Shown piece by piece: positions 48,401 through 59,177 of a DNA stretch of 64,000 nucleotides. Origin of the DNA: Planctomycetota bacterium (GTDB lineage Bacteria > Planctomycetota > Planctomycetia > Pirellulales > Pirellulaceae); contig VGZC01000009.1 of NCBI GenBank assembly GCA_016872725.1, positions 1 through 64,000 on the forward strand, given 5' to 3'. The notes below the pieces were generated by a model. It saw nothing but the letters and a program-made list of their open reading frames with translations. It had not been told where the DNA came from and made no database searches. A program made the position numbers and the translations under genes. Positions within the stretch are counted from its first letter, which is position 1; every line of letters begins with the position of its first letter.

Positions 48401-49860
48401 CGGTCTGGCTGATGAGCCCGCTCAGCGTGTCCGACGCGCTCCCGTTGACGCCGGATGCGTTCGACGTCGTGATCTTCGACGAAGCGAGTCAGATCACGCT
48501 CGAGGAAGCCGTTCCGACGCTCTTCCGCGCAAAGCAGGCGATTGTCGTGGGTGATGAGATGCAACTGCCGCCCACGAGCTTCTTCCAGAAGCGCGACGAG
48601 GAGGAGCTCGACGTCGAGTGGACCGAGGACGACGCGGTGAACCAGTATGACTTGGCGAGCGAAAGTCTGCTCAATCACGCGTCGCGCCACCTTCCGTCGA
48701 CGATGTTGGGCTGGCATTACCGCAGTCGCAATGAGTCGCTCATCGCGTTTTCGAACGCCGCATTCTATGGGGGACGCCTCTTGACGGTTCCCGAGGAGCA
48801 ACTCGCGTCCGCCGCGCGACCGCGACTCGCGGCCGCCTCGGCGACCGATGCCGCCGCGAATGCCGACTCGCTGTTCGACCGCCCCATCAGCTTCCACCGG
48901 ATGACACACGCGGTCTATGAGGATCGAGTGAATCCGGTCGAATCGGCCTATGTCGCCGAACTGATCCGGGACGTCCTCCGGCGGCGCAACGGATGGACGA
49001 TCGCGGTCATCGCGTTCTCCGAGGCCCAGCAGACCCGGATCGAGGAGGCGATTGACGAGTTGGCTCGCTCGGACGATGCGTTCCGCGAGTCGTATGAGGC
49101 CGAATGCGAGCGGGAAATCGATGGTCAATTCGTTGGCCTGATTATCAAGAACCTGGAGAATATTCAGGGCGACGAGCGGGATCTGGTGATTTTGAGCGTC
49201 TGCTATGGGCCGAATTCGACGGGCGCGATGCGCATGCTGTTCGGGCCGATCAACGCGTCCGGCGGCGAACGGAGATTGAACGTGGCGTTCACGCGCGCCA
49301 AACGGCATATGGCCGTCATCGCGTCCTTTGACGATGCGGCGATCACGAACGACCACAACGTCGGCGCGAAGTGCCTCAAACAGTACCTGCGTTACGCCTC
49401 GGCGGTGTCCATCGGTGAGACGTCGACGTCCGACCGAGTGCTCCGCGATTTCCGCCACGCATCGGACGCGTTCGAACATGTGTCGGAGGAACCGAACGCA
49501 TCCGCGCGGGAACTTGCCGAGGAACTCGCCAAACAGGGATGGGCGTGCGATTTCGACATCGGTCACTCCCAGTTCCAAGTCGATCTGGCCGTTCGAAAAC
49601 CGGGCGAGAACGCGTATCGGCTCGCCCTGCTCTTCGACCGTACGGTTCCCATCGAAGGGCGGACCGGCCAGGCGGCGGCGGACGGTCGATCGGCGGCGGA
49701 GTTGAGCCTCCTCGAATTCCGCGTCCAGCGCCCGCGCCTTCTCGAAGCGTTCGGCTGGAAGGTGCGCTCCTTGGTGACTCTGGATTGGCTTCGCGATCGC
49801 GCCGGCGTTCTCGAACGCGTACTGAACGATTTGGCTTCGGATTCGAAGGATTCGAAGTGA
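45454..49860 (+). CDS. DUF4011 superfamily 1 helicase with C-terminal nuclease-like domain
   Basis: A 1,468-residue single protein. Residues about 12-190 resemble DUF4011. The helicase has Walker A IQGPPGTGKSQTIANLI (about 380-396), Walker B VIFDEASQITLEEAV (Asp about 1009), GDEMQLPPTS and motif VI VAFTRAKRHMAVI near 1277. A long helical insert separates Walker A and B. The last 110 residues match the Vsr/MTES_1575 nuclease fold, with Asp in QVDLAVRKP near 1376, but the usual E-C-D-G strand reads LLFDR. This layout is that of the Hhe anti-phage protein. No partner gene is adjacent. Confidence 0.82.
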   Translation: MAETQPSRSATKERAILGGLQQRLFDGTRRNRLLHFRPTTASVNLSLASIPLEGPPEDVPADAVLTCDERFLAVLRDKPVLLNEHVDFAQAAYMPIALNRIRLEARRDLMEFGTAQLRLAVVFLSWTQLKVEPIERFESPLLLMPVELTREKGVRDSYWVRAVSEDLELNPVIRRLFEQQFGWALPETVECRFAAIVDLQQRIGAWLSVSGLSVELECVDRPDIASGQALARRRLAQYQRRRCESNPRSPAREDVAPIESGTSVSETRAVRDPMTSAPEPAPSREDGPNRDDPYAWKLDLTNVTLANFRYQRMSLVRDYDELIAECPDAGAFQSTFRLAPKPVDSTTPISTIDSRFDVLPTDPTQVAAVARARTGDTYIIQGPPGTGKSQTIANLIVDFVANGKRVLFVCAKRAAIDVVYARLKQKGLHGLCCLIHDSQIDKKAFVLELRDTYEKFLGVSQRRAPSRDGATRRLSEAIASLGNAERVLAAAVPSASISARRVIERLVDLRRRGVVRDGAPAVPLADFLNAESALGRFRTLLERVRPDGVLARHPLRLSRADFATDPEGESRFDRALDSARRACRESREAWTAAGLPEKAFERPELEAGLLMFAGGAAGLLETGGTDLLSPGSERSRRLDALRAEMEDAETLLSRQAERNAGWKFKLTPDDTRRAVDVERALASSPFRWFKPAWWRLRATLSMRYDFARHAIQPSWAEVLDGLAKEHAFDAARVDLERRIIGEFPHAKSGRELLERVAAARRAEGEVPEDLREPLTVWLGRDDLAKRAPLFRIAAEKRGKVDAALSDLLSEVPGLTLPSIQELIEAMAAARSELPRFLDCLRALADLPPSVAAALRGAPVTVGQLEAGTLAASVDGLIREAPWLRDWTSDASASKASELADAYEAWLDANASHVAGQAMRLFRECVARADAPATGADSDEKARRKNYLNGRRDLEREFAKSTRFRSIRELVSGPTADVVRDLKPVWLMSPLSVSDALPLTPDAFDVVIFDEASQITLEEAVPTLFRAKQAIVVGDEMQLPPTSFFQKRDEEELDVEWTEDDAVNQYDLASESLLNHASRHLPSTMLGWHYRSRNESLIAFSNAAFYGGRLLTVPEEQLASAARPRLAAASATDAAANADSLFDRPISFHRMTHAVYEDRVNPVESAYVAELIRDVLRRRNGWTIAVIAFSEAQQTRIEEAIDELARSDDAFRESYEAECEREIDGQFVGLIIKNLENIQGDERDLVILSVCYGPNSTGAMRMLFGPINASGGERRLNVAFTRAKRHMAVIASFDDAAITNDHNVGAKCLKQYLRYASAVSIGETSTSDRVLRDFRHASDAFEHVSEEPNASARELAEELAKQGWACDFDIGHSQFQVDLAVRKPGENAYRLALLFDRTVPIEGRTGQAAADGRSAAELSLLEFRVQRPRLLEAFGWKVRSLVTLDWLRDRAGVLERVLNDLASDSKDSK

Positions 49861-49971
49861 TGTCCGTTCGGGAGGATCCGCGCGCCGAACCTCGGAGGAG
49901 GCTCGGTATTGGACCGCGCGTCCCGATGCCTCGATCGAACGCGAGCGCCGCGCGGTCGGCGTTCCTTGACG

Positions 49972-51819
<1,848 letters not shown>

Positions 51820-51823
51820 GGGA

Positions 51824-53089
51824 CTACCCGTCTCCTCGATAGGCGGCGTCCAGGATGGCCATCGTGTGCATTACGGGAATCGGCCTTCCCAGACGGCGGA
51901 GATGCGACTCGATTTGCATCATGCAACCGATGTTTCCCGTGACGACCGTATCGGCGGAGACGGACGCAATCGCCTCCGCCTTCGCCCTACCCAGAATGTC
52001 CGCTGTTTCCGGTTGTTCCATGTTATAGGTTCCCGCGGACCCACAACAGAACTCGCCGTTGGGGATTTCAAGAACGGTGAGTCCGCCGATCGACTGCAAC
52101 AGTCGTCGAGGCGCTTCGCGCACTTTCTGCGCGTGCGCGAGGTGGCACGCGTCGTGGTAGGCGACTCGGCGAGCGCGTTTGAGTGGAGGCGGAGACTTGG
52201 AAAGGCCGAGTTGATCGAGGAATGCGGCGACGTCGCGGGTCCGATCCGCGAATCGCCTCGCCTGCGATTCAAGAGGCGTGCCGACGAACCACAGTCCGTA
52301 TTCGCGCATACCCGATCCACAGCCCGCCGCATTGGTCAGGATGGCATCCACATCGTCGGGGAAGGCGGCGAGGTTGGCTCGGGCGAATGAGCGGGCCCGC
52401 GCGAGGTCGCCCGTATGGGCCGACATCGCGCCGCAGCAAACCTGGGCGCGCGGAACGACCGTTTCGACGCCGTTCGCCGCGAGCACGCGCACCGTGGCCC
52501 AATTGATGTCGGGAGCGAGTACCTGCTGGGCACAACCCGCCAGTAGGGCGACTCGGGCGCGGCGAGGACCCTGTGCCGGGATCGTCGCGGGAAGGGGTTG
52601 GGACGGCTCGATCCGCGAGGGAAGGAGCTCGGTCATCGCCCGCATTCGAGCGGGAAGGAGCGGCGCGAACCGGCGGGCCCATTGACCGAGCCAAGCGGCG
52701 CGGCGAAAGCGGCCGGGGTAGGGAATCGTGGCGAGCACGAAACGACGCGTCCAGCGTTCGAACCAGGGACGGCGACGACGCGACTCCGCGCGGCCTCGAT
52801 AGAGCGTCAGGAGATCGCCGTACGGAACGCCCGAAGGGCACGCCGTCACACAGCCAAGGCAGCCGAGGCATCGATCGATGTACGGCGCGGCTTCGTCGAG
52901 TTCCACTCGGCCCTCGAGCACTTCCTTCATCAGGAAGATCCGGCCTCGCGGCGAGTCCATTTCACTACCGAGGACCTGATAGGTCGGGCATGCCGGGAGG
53001 CAAAACCCGCAATGCACGCATGTGCGCACGGCGTTGCTCATCGCCGGCCCATAGGTTCCCAATTCGTCAATCGACATCTCGTGTTGCAT
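51824..53089 (-). CDS. glcF: glycolate oxidase iron-sulfur subunit
   Basis: A 421-residue protein with two [4Fe-4S] clusters, [12 protein letters not shown] (24-35) and [12 protein letters not shown] (about 74-85). Two CCG domains follow ([11 protein letters not shown], then [11 protein letters not shown] and CGSGMREYG). It takes electrons from GlcD/GlcE. It ends 4 bases before the ggt start. Confidence 0.92.
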   Translation of the reverse strand: MQHEMSIDELGTYGPAMSNAVRTCVHCGFCLPACPTYQVLGSEMDSPRGRIFLMKEVLEGRVELDEAAPYIDRCLGCLGCVTACPSGVPYGDLLTLYRGRAESRRRRPWFERWTRRFVLATIPYPGRFRRAAWLGQWARRFAPLLPARMRAMTELLPSRIEPSQPLPATIPAQGPRRARVALLAGCAQQVLAPDINWATVRVLAANGVETVVPRAQVCCGAMSAHTGDLARARSFARANLAAFPDDVDAILTNAAGCGSGMREYGLWFVGTPLESQARRFADRTRDVAAFLDQLGLSKSPPPLKRARRVAYHDACHLAHAQKVREAPRRLLQSIGGLTVLEIPNGEFCCGSAGTYNMEQPETADILGRAKAEAIASVSADTVVTGNIGCMMQIESHLRRLGRPIPVMHTMAILDAAYRGDG

Positions 53090-53188
53090 GACACGCGCTC
53101 TTTACTGCGTTACCGAAGCAAACATCTCGGCGGGGAACGCGAACGGGGGGGATTCCATGCCTGAATTCGAACTCGCCCAAAACGCCGT

Positions 53189-54289
53189 TCATGGATGATC
53201 GGTGGGGCCGGTTCGCGCGGGAGCGAGCCGGAACACGCCGTTCGGGTCAAACACGCGGGCGAGGCGTTGTGCGAACGGCGTGGGATTCCAGACGCCGTGC
53301 TGGACCGTCTTGCCGTCGCCGAACACGACCAGGGCGGAGCGTCCGAATGATCGGAGCACGCGATCGACGGCGTCCCAGGGGCGCCCGCCTGGCCAAGCGA
53401 GCCAGAGGACGTGGCCGCCGGCCGCGTAGCGCCGCGGCCCCGCGCCGACCGACTCCCATTCCGACTCCAGTGCGCCGATCTGCGATGTCGTGATCGGGAC
53501 TTTTGCGAGATGGTGCCCCGGCGGCACCCATGCGAACTCGCGTGATTCACTCCAGAGGCCGTCATCCGAAACCACGACATCGACTGTGCCGCGCAGCAGG
53601 CGGCGCACGCGTTCGACCCGATGGGACAGCGCCGACGCCATTCCTCCGATTCGAATGTGCAGCGTCGATCGGTCGACAAGATCCAAGCAGGCGGGTTCTT
53701 CGGCCGAGTGCGCGATCCGCTGCAGATTTTCGATCGCTTCGTCCATGGACGCGGACCTCGCGATCAAAGTCGCATACGACTCGGGGCGCGGAAAGACCTT
53801 GAACGTGGCCTCGATCAACGCGCCGAAGCAGCCGAGACTGCCGACGGTCAGTCGAGGAATATCGAATCCCGCCGCATTCTTGACGACACGGCCACCGCCC
53901 CGCACGATGTCGCCGTCGCCATTGACGAGCCGGACGCCGAGCAGGAAGTCCCGGATTCCGCCGTAGCGGAATCGGCCGGAGCCCGACAGGCCGGATGCGA
54001 TCGTGCCGCCGAGGGTCGAACCGGCGTCAACGAGCGGCGGATCGAACGGGAGGAACTGACCGTGTTCGGCAAGCACGGCGGCGATGTCGCGGACGGGCGT
54101 GCCGGCCAGCGCGGTGATCGTGTATTCGCTCGGTTCGTATTCGACGATACCGCGAAGGCCCGCCACGCGGACGGTCGCCGAACGACTCAAGGCGGTTTTC
54201 GTGCCGCCGCCCGCGACCCGCACTTCGGGAATCCCGCGGACGAGGCCGCGAAGTTCGTCAGCCGTTCCCACATCGATCGGATCGGACAT
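53189..54289 (-). CDS. glcE: glycolate oxidase FAD-binding subunit
   Basis: A 366-residue PCMH-type protein. ATG 54289 has AGAGGG upstream. FAD-binding motifs are VRVAGGGTKTALS and AGSTLGGTIASGLSGSGRF with RDFLLGVRLVNGDG. The C-terminal FAD-oxidase domain is short, as is usual for GlcE. It works with GlcD and GlcF to oxidise glycolate to glyoxylate. Confidence 0.92.
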   Translation of the reverse strand: MSDPIDVGTADELRGLVRGIPEVRVAGGGTKTALSRSATVRVAGLRGIVEYEPSEYTITALAGTPVRDIAAVLAEHGQFLPFDPPLVDAGSTLGGTIASGLSGSGRFRYGGIRDFLLGVRLVNGDGDIVRGGGRVVKNAAGFDIPRLTVGSLGCFGALIEATFKVFPRPESYATLIARSASMDEAIENLQRIAHSAEEPACLDLVDRSTLHIRIGGMASALSHRVERVRRLLRGTVDVVVSDDGLWSESREFAWVPPGHHLAKVPITTSQIGALESEWESVGAGPRRYAAGGHVLWLAWPGGRPWDAVDRVLRSFGRSALVVFGDGKTVQHGVWNPTPFAQRLARVFDPNGVFRLAPARTGPTDHP

Positions 54290-54358
54290 GAGCGTGGTTC
54301 CCTCTCGGTTCCGCGCGGTGGACGAACGGCCTTGGATGTCGCGGCGCATTCGAAACCG

Positions 54359-55804
54359 TCATTCGCGGGAGATGATTCCTTGGCGTTCGAGCGGGTGAGC
54401 GCCGCGGGCGGTCAATGCGGGCGCGGTGGCGGACGGCAGCATCTTACCCGGATTGGCGAGTTCGAGCGGATCGACGGCCCTGCGAAGCGCATGCATGAAC
54501 TCGACGTCGAAATCGCCGAACATGTCCCGTAGGTAGGCTCGCTTTTCGAGTCCCACGCCGTGTTCTCCGGTGATCGAGCCGCCGAGTCGTACGCACATGC
54601 GGAGAATATGTCCGGCAAGCTCCTCGGCCCGTTCCCACGCGCCGGGTTCGCGACCGTCGTACATGATCAAGGGATGGAGGTTTCCGTCGCCGGCATGAAA
54701 GACGTTGGCGACCCGAATGCCGAAACGCCTGCTGAGCGATTCGATTTCGGCGAGCGCCTCTCCCAGTTTCGTTCGGGGCACGACTCCGTCTTGGACGATG
54801 AAGTCGGGGCTCAGTCGGCCGACCGCGCTGAACGCCGACTTGCGGCCGGTCCAGATCTTCAATCGTTCGGTCGCGTCCTGGGCGACGAGCGTCTCATGGG
54901 CGCCCGATGCGCGGATGACGTCGAGCAACTTGGGGCGTTCCGCCTCGACCTCTTCCGCCGTCCCTTCGAGTTCGACGATGAGCATCGCCTTGGCGTCGCG
55001 CGGGTAGATCGCCCCGATGGCGGCGAGCGCCGCGTCCATCGCGATGCGGTCCATGATTTCAAGAGCGCCCGGAAGTAAGCCCGACGCCACGACCATGGCA
55101 ACGGCGTCGCCGGCCTTTTCCAGCGAATCGTATGCGGCCTGCAGCGTGAAATAGACCTCCGGTCGCGGAATCAACCGAAGGGTGATTTCCAGCGCGATGC
55201 CGAAGAGCCCTTCGCTCCCGATGAACATGCCCGTCAGATCCGGGCCGACCATCTCAAGGCTGTCGCCGCCCAAGACGCATATCTCGCCGTCGGGCAGTAC
55301 GATCTTGAGGCCAAGGACGTGGTTGGACGTCATCCCGTACTTCAGGCAATGCGCGCCGCCCGAATTGAACGCGACGTTTCCGCCCAGCGTGCATACCGGA
55401 CCGCTCGATGGGTCCGGGGCGAAATACAGGCCGTCCGGAGCGGCGATCGTCGAGACTCGCGTATTGATGACGCCCGGTTCGACGACGGCGATCCGGTTCG
55501 CGGCGTCATATCGTACGACGCGGTTGAGTCGATTCAGGGCGATCACGATTCCCTGGGCGACCGGGACGGCCCCGCCGGAAAGGCTTGTGCCGCTTCCCCG
55601 TGCCACGAACGGAACCGCGTGGCGATGGCACGCCCGCACCGCGCGAACGACTTCCGCTTGGGTCGTCGGCAGGACGACCGCAAGGGGTTGAGCCCGGAAG
55701 GCCGTGAGGCCGTCGGACTCGTACGGAACGATCTGCGCCTTTTTCAACAACAGCCGATCGGGTGGAAAGATCTCCCGCAGCTCGGCAAGCAACGCGTCTT
55801 TCAT
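54359..55804 (-). CDS. glcD: glycolate oxidase subunit GlcD
   Basis: A 481-residue flavoprotein. ATG 55804 starts [15 protein letters not shown]; the frame extends upstream but without homology. [18 protein letters not shown] and [18 protein letters not shown] bind FAD, and [10 protein letters not shown] with [10 protein letters not shown] carries the active-site His. First gene of the glcD-glcE-glcF-ggt unit, divergent from the selenoprotein gene with 277 bases between. Confidence 0.92.
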   Translation of the reverse strand: MKDALLAELREIFPPDRLLLKKAQIVPYESDGLTAFRAQPLAVVLPTTQAEVVRAVRACHRHAVPFVARGSGTSLSGGAVPVAQGIVIALNRLNRVVRYDAANRIAVVEPGVINTRVSTIAAPDGLYFAPDPSSGPVCTLGGNVAFNSGGAHCLKYGMTSNHVLGLKIVLPDGEICVLGGDSLEMVGPDLTGMFIGSEGLFGIALEITLRLIPRPEVYFTLQAAYDSLEKAGDAVAMVVASGLLPGALEIMDRIAMDAALAAIGAIYPRDAKAMLIVELEGTAEEVEAERPKLLDVIRASGAHETLVAQDATERLKIWTGRKSAFSAVGRLSPDFIVQDGVVPRTKLGEALAEIESLSRRFGIRVANVFHAGDGNLHPLIMYDGREPGAWERAEELAGHILRMCVRLGGSITGEHGVGLEKRAYLRDMFGDFDVEFMHALRRAVDPLELANPGKMLPSATAPALTARGAHPLERQGIISRE

Positions 55805-56081
55805 CAATTCGACTCGATGGTTTGCGGCGTTCGTCGCGAGGCATTCGCCGATCCCACTTCGGCCGCGTGACCATTCTAATCGGGCGCGGTCCCGGTCCGC
55901 CATCGACCCGAAACGGCCCGGAACCAACGCCGACCCCCGTTCTCGTCCGAATTCGGTCGGCGAAGATTGTGCGACGGGTCGCGAGCCCGTACGATGATCG
56001 GCGTGCGGAACGGGCGGGTCCGCGTTCGGACCGACCGCCGCACGCGGCGTTCTTGTTCCTCGTATGCACAGGAGGCCTCGC

Positions 56082-57197
56082 TTGATTCGAAAACGACGTG
56101 ATCTGATGTTCCTCGCCCTTTTGGCGGCCGCGGTCGCCGGAGTTCGGGAACCGCGCGCCGTGTCGGCGCAGGAAGGTGGCTTCGACGCCATCATGAAAGA
56201 GTATTCCAAGGAAAATCAGGATCTGATGGCGAAGTACCGCGCCGAGAAAGATCCGCAAGCGCAAGCGAAGATCCGCCAGGAAATCCTCGGGCTCTCGCCG
56301 AAGTACGCGACCCGGTTCCTGGAATTCGCCCGCGCGAATCCCAAGGACCCGCAGGCCGCGACGGCGCTCGGCCGAGTCCTTTCCGCGGCGCGGGGTGGAC
56401 CCCAGTTCGACGAGGCGATCGAATTGCTGGTCGCGAACCACATCGAGAGTCCCGAGATCGCGACCGTTTGCCAGATCCTCGCCAACAACCGCGATCCCAA
56501 GGCCGAAGCGGCCCTTGTGACCATCTCCGAAAAGAGCACGAATCCCGCCGTCAAGGGACAGGCCCTCATGTCGATCGCCGGCCGGTTGAACGACGCCGCC
56601 GGACGCGAGGGCAGCATCGAGATGGCCCAGAAGGCCATCGCGATGCTCGAACGCGTCGTCAACGAATTCGCCGATGTGGCGGGCGCCCGAGGGAAACTCG
56701 GCGATCTCGCCAAAGCCGATCTCGAAAACGTCAAGAAGTTCGGTGTCGGTCAAACGGCTCCGGAAATCGAAGGCGAGGACATCGACGGCGTCGCGTTCAA
56801 GCTCAGCGATTACCGCGGCAAGGTCGTCATGCTCGATTTCTGGGGCCATTGGTGACCGCCCTGCAGGGCCATGTACCCACACGAGCGGTCGCTCGTGCAA
56901 CGCCTTGCCGGCAAGCCATTCGTCCTGATCGGTGTCAACAGCGACAAGGATCGCGAGAAGATCAAGAAAGATATCGCGTCCGAGAACATCACCTGGCGTT
57001 CGTTCTGGAACGGCGAGAAGGGGACGCAAGGTCCCATCTCGGCCGAATGGGGCGTTCGCGGTTGGCCCACCATGTATGTCCTCGACGCCCAAGGCCGCAT
57101 CCGATACAAGTCGGTCGGCTCGCCAGGCAATGAAACGCTCGACAAATGGATCGAGGGGCTCGTCGAGGAAGCGGAAAAAGGAGCGGCGGGCAATTGA
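56082..57197 (+). CDS. TlpA/thioredoxin-like selenoprotein (TGA at 56853 read as Sec)
   Basis: One gene of 371 residues with an in-frame TGA at codon 258. TTG 56082 has AGGAGG six bases upstream; the signal peptide ([16 protein letters not shown] region) ends at SAQ. Residues about 40-225 are helical repeats, then a thioredoxin fold begins at [16 protein letters not shown]. The active site reads [19 protein letters not shown], so Sec replaces the first Cys of WCxxC while Cys 261 remains. The same frame continues with cis-Pro GWPTMYVLD to the true stop at 57197. Without Sec the product would lack the second half of its redox fold. No sel gene lies in the window. Confidence 0.82.
56880..56897 (+). 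promoter_or_regulatory. bacterial SECIS-like hairpin after the in-frame TGA
   Basis: A 7-bp stem (CACGAGC with GCTCGTG) closes a four-base loop GGTC. The loop starts 32 nt after the TGA, and its first two bases are G. These values satisfy the published bacterial SECIS rules (loop 3-14 nt, G in the first two loop bases, 16-37 nt from UGA). It lies in coding sequence, as is normal for bacteria. Confidence 0.7.
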
Positions 57198-57236
57198 GGC
57201 CGCCCGGTCCGTTTCATCGCATGGAGCAAATCGAGC

Positions 57237-57264
57237 GGGGCGGCGGACGATCGTCCGCCGCCCC
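57237..57264 (+). terminator. hairpin terminator after the selenoprotein gene
   Basis: A perfect 28-bp inverted repeat with 14-bp arms (GGGGCGGCGGACGA) followed by GTTTGTTCG. It begins 40 bases after the TGA-containing gene's final stop, supporting a single transcript that covers the whole selenoprotein frame. Confidence 0.72.
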
Positions 57265-57423
57265 GTTTGTTCGTTCGCTCATCGGTGAGTCCGCACATCG
57301 ATTCGTCCGTTTCATGGGTCCCGTGACACGGCCTTCATCTTCGATCGCATCCCCATCCGATTCGTGATTCGCATTCGGCGCCTTCCCGTTCCGAACGATA
57401 ACCAACCGACCGGAGTTCCTTCC

Positions 57424-58125
57424 ATGCCGCTCGACGTCGTCGGGAGTTTCGTGCTCGTCCTCGCGCTCGCGACCGTCCTGGTGATGGTCCTTTTTCTGCG
57501 CCAGAGTCGGTCTTCCAAGGATGTTCCGATCTGGCTCGCGTCCGCCATCGTCGGCATCCTCATCGGCGCGGCGGCCTCCGCCGCGCTCCTCAAAGGACTC
57601 GGCTACGACGTCATCCTCGCGTCCAACAACATCGACTTCGTGCCGGGCATGCCCGCAACCACGAGCCCGCCGGGCGCGTCGGGCGGCGGCCCGGGCGGCG
57701 GCCCGCCCGCCGGAGGCATGATGGGCATGGGCGGTATGGGCATGGGCGGTATGGGAGGCCAACCGAATCCCAAACGCCAATTGACGACCCTCGTCCGCAA
57801 GCTCGAACTGCTCACCGGCGACATCGCCATCGCATTGACCGACGAGCAAAAGGCGGGAATGAAAACGGTGCTCGAAGATCTTGCGAAAAAGGAATCGCTG
57901 GCCGACGACGAGGCGAAGGCGACCTACGATCAGATCCTGGGAATGCTCACCGACGATCAGAAGACGCGTCAGGACGCGGTCGGCCTACCGTTCCGGCGGG
58001 GTGGTGGCGGAGGCGGGGGTGGCCCCGCGCCGCCTCCCGAGCCCAACTCGAATCCGTTCGACGACGCCGACGCCCGCAAGGCCCTATCGTCGCTCGCGAC
58101 CCGCGTCGGCGGAGCGACGCCTTGA
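57424..58125 (+). CDS. membrane protein with Gly/Met-rich linker
   Basis: A 233-residue protein; ATG 57424 has GGAGT upstream. Two N-terminal membrane helices (VLVLALATVLVMVLFL and SAIVGILIGAAASAALL) are followed by a Gly/Met/Pro-rich linker (GGMMGMGGMGMGGMGG), a helical segment (LTDEQKAGMKTVLEDLAKKE, then GMLTDDQKTRQDA) and a second Gly/Pro-rich stretch. Similar helices occur in periplasmic metal-stress proteins, but this is not enough to name it. Confidence 0.65.
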   Translation: MPLDVVGSFVLVLALATVLVMVLFLRQSRSSKDVPIWLASAIVGILIGAAASAALLKGLGYDVILASNNIDFVPGMPATTSPPGASGGGPGGGPPAGGMMGMGGMGMGGMGGQPNPKRQLTTLVRKLELLTGDIAIALTDEQKAGMKTVLEDLAKKESLADDEAKATYDQILGMLTDDQKTRQDAVGLPFRRGGGGGGGGPAPPPEPNSNPFDDADARKALSSLATRVGGATP

Positions 58126-58321
58126 AAACGGGGCTCCGTCGCGCCGCCGCGCCGTCGCTCCCTCGGTTCAAAAACTCCTGTTGCGGGAATTGCGGGGAAT
58201 CGGCATGATACGCGCCGCGCAAGGATGTGCATTCGAGCCGCGCCGCGCGCGGTGAGGGGAATCGGGCGGGGATGGCTCGACCGAGGATAGGACGGCCGAC
58301 GCGAACAGGGAGGTTCGGTGG

Positions 58322-59089
58322 ATGGCGCTCTGGAAACGCACGAACGGGACGGCGGCCGAGCCGCGGATGGGGACGATTCGCGTGGCGACCCTGGCGGCGG
58401 CGGTCGCCGTAGCCGTCGCGGGGTGTGGTGGGAGCGACGCGCCGGTCCCGACGGCGAGTGTTTCCGCGACTGCCGCGGCGACGGACAGCGAACAACCGTC
58501 GATCGCGTCCGCGACCCTCGCGCGCGGAGCGGGCGGCGCCAAGGATCCGGCGACGCCGCCGCGCGACCCGACGGTCGTCGTGGTCACGACGTCGGCGGGC
58601 GCGTTCAAGGTCCGCCTGCATGACGATCGGGTGCCCCGAACGGTCGAGAATTTCCTCGAAAACTACGTCGATCGCGGGTTCTACGATCAAACGGTGGTGC
58701 ACCACGTCGAGCCTGGGTTCATGGTCGCGATGGGCGGCTATTCGGCCGAAATGAAAGCCAAACCGACGCGGGCTTGGATTCGCAACGAATCCAAGAACAG
58801 CGCGGCGAACCGGCGCGGCACGCTCGCGATGGCGCGCCATCCCGACTATCCCCACAGCGCGACATCGCAGTTCTTCATTAATCTCGTGGACAATCCGTCG
58901 CTCGATTTCCGCGCGCCCGCGGCGGGGGACGTCACCGAGGACGCGTACGGTTACTGCGTGTTCGGCGACGTGATTGAGGGAATGGACGTCGTGGACCGGC
59001 TGGCGGAGTCGCCGACCCGCGCGGCCGAGGAGTTCCCGGCCGTTCCGGTGACGCCGATCCGCATCGAGTCGGTCGCGCGCGTGCGCTGA
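58322..59089 (+). CDS. cyclophilin-type peptidyl-prolyl isomerase lipoprotein
   Basis: A 255-residue protein with GGAGG eight bases before ATG 58322. A lipobox (VAVAGCGG) marks a lipoprotein signal. The cyclophilin domain (about 85-255) has GFYDQTVVHHVEPGFMVAMG and SATSQFFINLVDN, the PPIase core, and ends YCVFGDVIEGMDVVD. The first active-site Arg position (FHRVI) reads HHVEP, so activity may be reduced. It should assist folding outside the cytoplasmic membrane. Confidence 0.88.
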   Translation: MALWKRTNGTAAEPRMGTIRVATLAAAVAVAVAGCGGSDAPVPTASVSATAAATDSEQPSIASATLARGAGGAKDPATPPRDPTVVVVTTSAGAFKVRLHDDRVPRTVENFLENYVDRGFYDQTVVHHVEPGFMVAMGGYSAEMKAKPTRAWIRNESKNSAANRRGTLAMARHPDYPHSATSQFFINLVDNPSLDFRAPAAGDVTEDAYGYCVFGDVIEGMDVVDRLAESPTRAAEEFPAVPVTPIRIESVARVR

Positions 59090-59165
59090 GCGTCCGGGGG
59101 GTGCTTGTCGAGCGGGTCCATCGACAAGGCGTTCGCCTCAGCGTGAATCCCGTCCGATTTCCGCG

Positions 59166-59171
59166 TACAAT
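59166..59171 (+). promoter_or_regulatory. -10-like TACAAT six bases before the second kinase start
   Basis: TACAAT ends six bases before ATG 59178, so the transcript would begin at or beside the start codon (leaderless). No good -35 is present at 17 bp. The same six-base spacing occurs at phoU. Confidence 0.4.
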
Positions 59172-59177
59172 GGCGCG

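Noticed and set aside
56853-56855. TGA treated as a true stop, splitting the gene into two fragments
   Set aside because: The same frame continues with the rest of the thioredoxin fold, the TGA sits on the catalytic Cys, and a SECIS-like hairpin follows; the second fragment has no start signal of its own.
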